A stretch of DNA of 64,000 nucleotides from JADGGV01 sp035715725 (GTDB lineage Bacteria > Gemmatimonadota > Gemmatimonadetes > Longimicrobiales > RSA9), in the NCBI GenBank assembly GCA_035715725.1, contig DASTKT010000205.1:1-64000 (forward strand), given 5' to 3'. Of this stretch, positions 58,253 to 64,000 are shown piece by piece. The notes below the pieces were generated by a model, which saw only the letters and a list, made by a program, of their open reading frames with translations, searched no databases and was not told the origin of the DNA. A program made the position numbers and the translations under genes. The first letter of the stretch is position 1; each line of letters begins with the position of its first letter.

Positions 58253-61200
58253 TCAGAACGTCAGCCGGATGCCGCCCCAGAACGTCCGCGACGGCGGGAA
58301 CGAGCCCGCGAAGTTGTTGCTGATGAAGTCGTCACGGGCGCCGCGGACGTTCATCTCCGGGTCGAGCCCGGTGAAGTCGGTCCACGTCGCCAGGTTGCGA
58401 CCGCCCACCGTGAGCACGGCACTGGAGGCGCCGATCCGCCCCGCGAGCGAGCGGCCGAGCGTCTGCGAGAGCGTGATCTCGCGCAGCTTGATGAAGTCGC
58501 CCTTCTCGATGAAGGCGGCGAGCATGCTCTTCTCGATCATCGCCTGCTTTTCGGGGGAGAGCGTCTGCCGGAACGCGTACTGCCTGGAGTAGCTGCTGGC
58601 GTCCGGGCGGTCGACGAAGGGCGTCCGGAACGCCTCCGTCACGTTCAGGATCTGGTGCCCCGCGGCACGGTCGAACAGCACGGTCAGCCGCGTGTTGCGG
58701 CGGAACGTGAACGTGTTGACCAGGCTCTGGTTGTTCGTCGGGAACGGCTGTCCCACGACCCGGCGGTTGCTGCCGTCGCCGAGGTTGCCGGGCGCGAGCT
58801 CGAAGGACGTGATCGTGCCGTCGGGCCCGCGCACGGCCTTCGCGACGACCTGGCTGATGTAGGCCCCGGGCGCGAAGCCCGTCTGGAACACCTGCGAGCC
58901 GGCCGCGCGGCTGCCGCCGTCGGCGCCCTGCGGGAAGACGATCGGCGCCGACAGCCCGAGGTCCGTGATGAGCGGGTGGACCGTCGAGGCGCGGAACTGC
59001 ACGTCCCAGCCGAAGTTCTCCGACTGCACGAGCGCGCCGCCCACGTTCACCTCGATGCCGTTGCTCTTCATCGTCCCCAGGTTCGTGTACGCCAGCCCCG
59101 GGAAGCCGGTGGACGGCGGCACGGGCGTGGGCACGATCAGATCCTTCGTGTACGAGTCGAAGTACGTGAACGCGCCCTGCACCCGGTCCTGGAAGAGGCC
59201 GAAGTCGACGCCCGCCTCGATCTCACGGCTGCGCTCTGGACGTAGCAGGTCGTTGCCGGGCGCGAGCGCCGTCACGCCCGTCGCCAGCGAGCCGTCGAGG
59301 AGCACGGCCGCGCTCTGGAACGTGCGGTCCGCCTGGTACTGGCCCGGCGACTGGCTCGCCTTCCCGAAGGCGAAGCGCAGGCGGAGGTTGCTCACCGGCC
59401 GGACGTGCCAGAACGGCATCTCCGACAGCACGGCCGACGCGTTGAAGCTCGGCGACCAGATCGCGCTCGCCCGGCCGCCCAGCGAGCTGTTGTCGTCGAC
59501 ACGGATGGCGCCGGTCCCGAACAGGTAGTTCCTGTAGCCGAAGCGCTGCTGCGCGAAGGCGCCCAGCTCCACGTTCTCCAGCAGCGACGAGGCGCCGCGG
59601 CTCGTCTGCGCGGCGCTGCAGGCGCGGACCGCATCGCTCGGGAAATCCTGGCCCGTGCACGTGACCGTCTCGCGGTGCGTGCCGAAGTACTGCGCCCCGG
59701 CCGAGGACGTGCTCGAGAGCGCGGGGCCGAGGTTCGTCGCATAGGTCGCTCGCGCATCCGCCGTGATGATCCGGTTGTCGGAGCGCGAATCGGCGATCCT
59801 TCCGAGCGAGGAGGCGCCGAACGGCAGCGTGATGTCGAAGGGCGTCAGGTCCCAGACGCGGGCGTTCGTCTCGTCCACCCCCGCAGTGAAGGAGGTGGTC
59901 AGCTTCTCCTTCAGGCGCCACGCCAGCGAGCCACTCGTGGTGAAGCGGGACAGCGACTCCCCCTGGTCGACCGACAGGATCTTGTCGAACGTCGTGCCGA
60001 AGTTGCCGTTCCGCCCCTTGCACGTCCCGGTGGTCCCGTCCGGCACGCCCCGCAGCGCGTCGGCCAGGCAGATCCCCTTGCCGGGACCCGATACGGGATC
60101 GGTGCCGTAGGACGAGATCGGCGCGCCCAGCATCCCGCCCACGCCGATACCGCTCCCCGTGCTGTTGTCGTCCGGGAACGTCCGCTTGGAGTTGATGTAG
60201 CCCATGCTGACGCTGAGGTCGACGTTCGGCGCGGGGTGCACCAGCCCGTTGCCCCGCCAGTTCAGCCGCTGGAGGTCGTTGGTCGGGATCGTTCCCTGGT
60301 CCTTCGCGTACTCCAGCGACGTGTAGTAGAGAACCTTCTCGGAGCCGCCGCTGTAGCTCAGGTCCTGGCTCATCGTCCGGCCGGCGCGGAACGGCCGGCT
60401 GTCCGGATCCTTCAGCGGGTTGTCGAGCACGAAGATGTGGCCGTTGGCCGGGTTCTGTGTCTTGCGGAACTGCGCGATCCGCGGGTCGTTCAGCTCGGTG
60501 ATGTGGTAGAACGGCGTGACGTCCATGTACGTGTCCGGGAAGTCCGCCGGGTTCTCCGCCACGCCGACGCGCGTCTGCAGGCTGAACTGGTTCTGCCCGG
60601 CCTTCCCGCGCTTCGTCGTGATCACCAGCACGCCGGGCGCGGCCTCGCTTCCGTACAGCGCGGTGGCCGACGGCCCCTTGATCACCTGAATGTCCTCGAT
60701 CTCGTCCGGGTTGATGTCGTCGAAGCGCGAGCCCGTCTGGCCGCCGGTGGAGATCGGCCCCAGGTCGGTGCTGTTCGTGACCCGCACGCCATCGATGATG
60801 AGCAGTGGATTGTTGTCCTGCGTCAGGCTGCGCGCGCCGCGGATGCGGATCCGGGAGCCGGCGCCGGCCATCCCCGAGGCGGGCGAGATCTCGACGCTGT
60901 TGACGCGGGCGTTCAGCAGGTCCGAGAAGCTCGTCACCGATGCGTTGGCCAGCTCCCGCGAGACCGGGATGCTGCCGATATCGGTGCCGACCTCCTTGCG
61001 CCGGACCGCGCCCGCCTCGACGGAGGCGACGACCTCCTCCAGCTCGATGGCCGTGGCGGCGAGCGCGAAGTCCGCGACCGCCGTGCCGCCATCCACGACC
61101 GCCACCGCCCTCTCAGCCCGGCGGTAGCCGATCAGGTCGACCCGGAGCGTGACGCTGCCCGCCGCGACGTTCGTCAGCACGTACCGGCCGTCCGCGTCCG

Positions 61201-61741
61201 CCAGTGCCCCGATGCCCGTTCCGGGGATGGAGAGCTGGGCTCCGGGGAGCGGAGCGCGCGTCGCCGCGTCGACGACGCGGCCGGTGATCGTGCCGACGGG
61301 GGCGCTCTCGATCTCCGCGGCGCCGGCCTGCGGAGGGGCCCCATCCTCCGTGCGCGGCGGCGCCGGCCGGCTGGACTGCACCGGTCCGATGACGACCTGT
61401 TCCTTCTCGAGCGTGTAGTGGAAGCCGGTGCCGTCGAGCAGCGACTCGAGCGCCTGCCGCACGGTCGAGCGCTCGCAGGCGCAGCTCACGCGGATGCGCG
61501 GCAGCAGGCTGGGGCTATAGATCAGGGCGACGTCCGCGGCGCGCGCCAGCCGCCCGAGGGCGTCGGAGAGGAACGCGTCGGCCACGTGCAGCCGGGCGGG
61601 TGCGTCGAGCGGCTGACCCGCGGACGTGAACCGGATGCGTTCGTCGACGGCCGATGCGAACGTCGCGGTCTGCGCGCCGACCGGTGATGCCAGGGCCAGC
61701 GCGACCAGCATGGCGCCGGCGTGGGGGCTTCCGCGGAACAT
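58253..61741 (-). CDS. SusC-family TonB receptor with N-terminal STN signalling domain (first pair)
   Basis: The 1162-residue receptor has a signal peptide, then an STN/secretin-like domain (residues about 38-118, DALGRLARAADVALIYSPSL, RQALESLLDGTGFHYTLEKEQVVIGP). It continues with a carboxypeptidase-regulatory domain (ITGRVVDAATRAPLPGAQLS) and a plug with the SusC phrase NNPLLIIDGVRV and DEIEDIQVIKGPSATALYG. The STN domain contacts the FecR anti-sigma factor when substrate binds, and so turns on its own operon. FecR and sigma genes lie immediately upstream on the same strand, which makes this a complete surface-signalling system. It contains a conserved STN Cys pair (SCACERS). Confidence 0.96.
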   Translation of the reverse strand: MFRGSPHAGAMLVALALASPVGAQTATFASAVDERIRFTSAGQPLDAPARLHVADAFLSDALGRLARAADVALIYSPSLLPRIRVSCACERSTVRQALESLLDGTGFHYTLEKEQVVIGPVQSSRPAPPRTEDGAPPQAGAAEIESAPVGTITGRVVDAATRAPLPGAQLSIPGTGIGALADADGRYVLTNVAAGSVTLRVDLIGYRRAERAVAVVDGGTAVADFALAATAIELEEVVASVEAGAVRRKEVGTDIGSIPVSRELANASVTSFSDLLNARVNSVEISPASGMAGAGSRIRIRGARSLTQDNNPLLIIDGVRVTNSTDLGPISTGGQTGSRFDDINPDEIEDIQVIKGPSATALYGSEAAPGVLVITTKRGKAGQNQFSLQTRVGVAENPADFPDTYMDVTPFYHITELNDPRIAQFRKTQNPANGHIFVLDNPLKDPDSRPFRAGRTMSQDLSYSGGSEKVLYYTSLEYAKDQGTIPTNDLQRLNWRGNGLVHPAPNVDLSVSMGYINSKRTFPDDNSTGSGIGVGGMLGAPISSYGTDPVSGPGKGICLADALRGVPDGTTGTCKGRNGNFGTTFDKILSVDQGESLSRFTTSGSLAWRLKEKLTTSFTAGVDETNARVWDLTPFDITLPFGASSLGRIADSRSDNRIITADARATYATNLGPALSSTSSAGAQYFGTHRETVTCTGQDFPSDAVRACSAAQTSRGASSLLENVELGAFAQQRFGYRNYLFGTGAIRVDDNSSLGGRASAIWSPSFNASAVLSEMPFWHVRPVSNLRLRFAFGKASQSPGQYQADRTFQSAAVLLDGSLATGVTALAPGNDLLRPERSREIEAGVDFGLFQDRVQGAFTYFDSYTKDLIVPTPVPPSTGFPGLAYTNLGTMKSNGIEVNVGGALVQSENFGWDVQFRASTVHPLITDLGLSAPIVFPQGADGGSRAAGSQVFQTGFAPGAYISQVVAKAVRGPDGTITSFELAPGNLGDGSNRRVVGQPFPTNNQSLVNTFTFRRNTRLTVLFDRAAGHQILNVTEAFRTPFVDRPDASSYSRQYAFRQTLSPEKQAMIEKSMLAAFIEKGDFIKLREITLSQTLGRSLAGRIGASSAVLTVGGRNLATWTDFTGLDPEMNVRGARDDFISNNFAGSFPPSRTFWGGIRLTF

Positions 61742-61785
61742 GGCACCTCCCAGCGAACGGGTGAGGCGGCGGAACTGTCGGGCGG

Positions 61786-62784
61786 TTACATCGTTTCCGG
61801 GTGCGGGTTCGGCGCGAGCACGGCTCCGCCGCGATTTATCGAGCAGCGGAGGTCGGCGGCCTGGCAGACCAGGCGTACGATCTCCTCGAAGGTCTCGTTC
61901 GTGAACGCTGCGGTGACGGTGCGCTGGGCAATGGCGCTGTCGCGGAGGTCGATGTCGACGTGGTAGCGCCGCTCGAGCTCCGCGACGACGCGGGACAGCG
62001 GGGTGTTCTGGAAAACCAGCGACGAGTCCATCCAGCGGAGGAGGGCGTCGACGTCCGCGACCTTCGCGACCGTGGGCATACTCGCGCCGTGCACGCGGCT
62101 CACCTCGCCGCTACCGACCTCGACGCGCCGGCCGCTCGCGGAGAGCGCCACGCGTCCCTCGACCACGACGAGCTGCAGATCCTTCCCCTCGACGCCCAGG
62201 TCGAAGCGGGTGCCGAGTACCGCGACTTCGCCCATGCTCGTGCGGATCGTGAAGGGCCGATCCTCGAGGTGCGCCACGCCGAAGAAGGCGCGCCCGTCGA
62301 GCCAGACCCGGCGCTCGCCGCGCCGGCCGATGATGCGTAGGCGGCTGTTCGGAGCCAGCCGCACGATGGTCCCGTCCCCGAGCCGGACCGTGGCCACCTG
62401 CGCGGCGTCCGTGCGGTATTCGGCGCGGCCGAACTCCGGGTCGCGCTCCTCCAGCATGCGACCGAGGCCGGCACCGAGGACCACGAGAGCCGCCGCGGCC
62501 GCACCCCGAAGCCCCCAGCGCACCGCGCGGCGAGCCGGGCCTCGACCGGCGACCGCGGACGCTCTCCGGCGCCGCGCGAGTAGATCCGCGGCGCTCGGCA
62601 CTGACCCGGGGTCGGCGTCGGCCGCGGGCATCGTCGCCGCCCAGACCGTCTGGAGCGCGCGCGCATGCCCTTCGTGCGCCGGAGACGCCTGCTCCCAGGC
62701 CGCCAGCGCATCCCGCTCGTCCTGGGTAGCGCGCCCCTGCAGTCGCTTGATGGCGAGCTCTTCGGCCTGCTGGTCGTCGATCAC
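61786..62784 (-). CDS. FecR-family anti-sigma factor
   Basis: The 332-residue protein starts at GTG 62784, with GAGG close ahead. Its order is a cytoplasmic FecR N-terminal domain (DDQQAEELAIKRLQGRATQDERDALAAWEQ), a membrane helix (AAAAALVVLGAGLG, about residues 94-108) and the periplasmic FecR domain (AEYRTDAAQVATVRLGDGTIVRLAPNSRL). The C-terminal DUF4974-like region (LSRVVAELERRYHVDIDLRD) is the part that contacts the STN domain of the receptor. It holds the sigma factor inactive until the receptor signals. The spacer to the sigma gene stop is 104 bases and holds two T-rich boxes (GTTTTCCCCCC and GTTTTTCCCCC). Confidence 0.95.
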   Translation of the reverse strand: MIDDQQAEELAIKRLQGRATQDERDALAAWEQASPAHEGHARALQTVWAATMPAADADPGSVPSAADLLARRRRASAVAGRGPARRAVRWGLRGAAAAALVVLGAGLGRMLEERDPEFGRAEYRTDAAQVATVRLGDGTIVRLAPNSRLRIIGRRGERRVWLDGRAFFGVAHLEDRPFTIRTSMGEVAVLGTRFDLGVEGKDLQLVVVEGRVALSASGRRVEVGSGEVSRVHGASMPTVAKVADVDALLRWMDSSLVFQNTPLSRVVAELERRYHVDIDLRDSAIAQRTVTAAFTNETFEEIVRLVCQAADLRCSINRGGAVLAPNPHPETM

Positions 62785-62888
62785 GGTCCTCGGGGGAAAA
62801 ACGGTGTCCGCTGGCTACCGGGCGGCAGCCGTTCGACCCGATACACGCGAGGCGGGGGATTTCTACTATCGGGGGGAAAACGGGCGGG

Positions 62889-63416
62889 TCAGTCAGCCTC
62901 GGCGGAGCGGCCGACGGCGGCCGACAACGCCCGCCGCAGCTCGGCCAGTGCCGCGCTCATCTGGTTCGCGACGGTCTGCGCCGAGATGCCGAGGACCTCG
63001 GCAATCTCGCGGTAGACGAGACCGTCGACCCGGGCGAGGAGGAAGATCTCCCGGCGCCGCGGCGGCAGCGCCTCGATCGCGCGCTCCAGGCACTCGCCGA
63101 GCTCGCGGTCCTGGAGGGTCTGCCACGGCGAGGGGGCCTCGTCCACCGGCGCCACGATCCGCCACTCCCGCCGGACTCGCTCCCGGCGCCGCTCGTTCAG
63201 CGCGCGGTTTCGCGTGGCCCGGTAGAGGAGCCCGGCCAGGGAGCCGGCCCGCCATTCCAGGCGCCGGTCCCACACCGCGATGAACGACTCCTGGACGACG
63301 TCCTCGGCCGCGTCGCGGCTCTCCACGAAGCCACGGGCGTAGCGGACCAGCGGCCGCCAGTACGCAGCCAGGAGCGCATCGAGCGCTGCGGGATCGTCGC
63401 GCCGCGCGCGATCCAC
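62889..63416 (-). CDS. ECF sigma factor (FecI-type)
   Basis: The 175-residue sigma factor has region 2 (YARGFVESRDAAEDVVQESFIAVWDRRLEWRAGSLAGLLYRATRNRALN) and region 4 with the recognition helix IAEVLGISAQTVANQMSAALAELRR. The linker is short, as expected for the FecI-type ECF group. The GTG start at 63416 is supported by GGAG nine bases upstream; no other start exists in the frame between this point and the beginning of the open region. Controlled by the FecR protein just downstream, it should direct RNA polymerase to the receptor operon promoter. Its own promoter is at 63674-63702. Confidence 0.95.
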   Translation of the reverse strand: MDRARRDDPAALDALLAAYWRPLVRYARGFVESRDAAEDVVQESFIAVWDRRLEWRAGSLAGLLYRATRNRALNERRRERVRREWRIVAPVDEAPSPWQTLQDRELGECLERAIEALPPRRREIFLLARVDGLVYREIAEVLGISAQTVANQMSAALAELRRALSAAVGRSAEAD

Positions 63417-63673
63417 GACCGCGCGCTCCCATTCCGGAGTGCCGGGTCCGGCCGATTCCGGTGGCGACGCCCCGCCGTCCGCGGCGGCTGCCGTGGCGGA
63501 GAGGGGACGCTCCGAGACGTCGGCTGGATTCGTGGGGCCGGGGCCAGAACGCGCCAGGGCGGACTCTCCAGGGTGTGAGACGATCGGGCCCGGGGTTGCG
63601 CGCGCCCGCCCGCCGGGCCGCGACCCGGCGGAAGCCCTGAACTTCTGCGAGAATCGAAGGGGTGGTTGTGTAA

Positions 63674-63702
63674 ACTATACCCGCCGCCGAGGACCGCATC
63701 AA
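63674..63702 (-). promoter_or_regulatory. sigma70-type promoter upstream of the ECF sigma gene
   Basis: On the minus strand, TTGATG (63702-63697) and TATAGT (63679-63674) are separated by exactly 17 bases, with a start expected near 63667. It is the second of two textbook housekeeping promoters found in this window (the other is at 27672-27700). It would drive the sigma-FecR-SusC-SusD operon with a leader of about 250 bases. The 317-base gap shows nothing else. Confidence 0.8.
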
Positions 63703-63733
63703 GGAGGCCGCCCGTGCGCCGCCGCCCCGCCCC

Positions 63734-64000
63734 TCAAAACCGGTAGCTCCGCATGACCACCGTCAAATCCCCGTTCTGGAACGGGACGAGCCCCGGCGGC
63801 CGGGGCGGGACCGGCGTTCCGCCCGGCGCCGGCAGCCCCGCCGACTCGTCCATCACGTCGAGCCATCCCGGCCCGGTCCCCGCCAGGCCGAGCCGCAGCT
63901 CGAAGCCGCCGGGCGGGGGGTTCACGTAGGTGAGCGACCAGCCGCGGCGCGCGCTGCCGCCGAGAGGACGCCCGGCGACGGACGCGTCGCGCACGACCAC
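63734..64000 (-). CDS. C-terminal part of a secreted peptidase-like protein (partial)
   Basis: The last 88 residues of a protein that begins beyond the window. The strand pattern SLTYVNPPPGGFELRLGLAGTGPG followed by WLDVMDESAGLPA and PPRPPGL, then NGDLTVVMRSYRF, resembles the C-terminal domain of secreted M28/M20-type peptidases, where P.G.EL.L...G..P...DRS.GLP is usual. The catalytic part is outside, so the family is a suggestion only. It is on the same strand and directly upstream of the sigma gene promoter. Confidence 0.5.
   Translation of the reverse strand: MVVRDASVAGRPLGGSARRGWSLTYVNPPPGGFELRLGLAGTGPGWLDVMDESAGLPAPGGTPVPPRPPGLVPFQNGDLTVVMRSYRF

Noticed and set aside
62785..62888. T-rich boxes between the sigma and FecR genes as a terminator
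   Set aside because: The boxes are not preceded by a stable hairpin, and the genes are functionally one unit.

Overview
The window is a high-GC bacterial chromosome segment with dense genes and short gaps. Its gene content points to a Gemmatimonadota-like organism, with Acidobacteriota a less likely alternative. The reasons are a duplicated orphan ABC permease (ADOP type), three TonB-dependent/SusC-like outer membrane receptors with two SusD lipoproteins, many short lipoproteins with VTAC/LAGC-type lipoboxes, a FecI/FecR-type signalling pair, and many starts overlapping the previous stop (ATGA, GTGA, TTGA). This placement is an inference from gene families; no rRNA or marker gene is present to prove it.

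Left third (1-15.9 kb): small enzymes, tryptophan 2,3-dioxygenase (kynA) and, 8 kb further on, kynureninase (kynU). A scrambled 4.4-kb stretch lies after kynA. It holds a broken gene ending at a good terminator, a lipoprotein plus beta-barrel pair, an acetyl-CoA hydrolase/transferase pseudogene broken by two frameshifts and a 119-bp inverted-repeat insertion, and a second copy of only the last 16 codons of kynA. Then come the ADOP permease, a PQQ-type sugar dehydrogenase lipoprotein that overlaps kynU, a CTP-synthase-like glutamine amidotransferase and several small proteins. A C-terminal remnant of a CDP-archaeol-synthase-like membrane protein is tucked behind one of them.

Middle (15.2-40 kb): a selenium-binding protein/methanethiol oxidase with a membrane partner, a PAP2 phosphatase, a D-2-hydroxyacid dehydrogenase, lipoproteins, and a large TonB receptor with a secreted partner protein. 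An initiator tRNA-Met gene follows, with a textbook promoter set inside an 18-bp inverted repeat. Directly after it is a strongly folded RNA candidate with 6S-like topology and its own terminator. Next are an AAA ATPase preceded by duplicated upstream boxes, a polysaccharide deacetylase, a GNAT, a class C serine hydrolase, an orphan PIN nuclease, surE, a thioesterase and a universal stress protein. Several gaps carry hexanucleotide microsatellites or short tandem repeats.

Right third (40.4-64 kb): a 23-kb run of sixteen genes, all on the minus strand, is the most interesting part. It starts with an ECF sigma factor (clear promoter) and a FecR anti-sigma factor. An STN-bearing SusC/SusD pair follows, then two metallo-beta-lactamase-fold proteins with flavodiiron-like ligand sets, a two-cluster ferredoxin with an unusual insertion, an unrecognised Cys-rich protein, and 2-oxoacid dehydrogenase E1 alpha and beta without E2 or E3. 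After these come a class C serine hydrolase, an S15 hydrolase, an MFS transporter, a second S15 hydrolase, and a second SusC/SusD pair without an STN domain. I read this as a transport-coupled catabolic and redox island: substrate enters by SusC/D, periplasmic hydrolases cleave an ester, amide or peptide, the MFS carrier imports the product, E1 decarboxylates a 2-oxo acid, and electrons may go to the ferredoxin and FDP-like proteins. The assignment of the individual families is strong; the pathway is a hypothesis.
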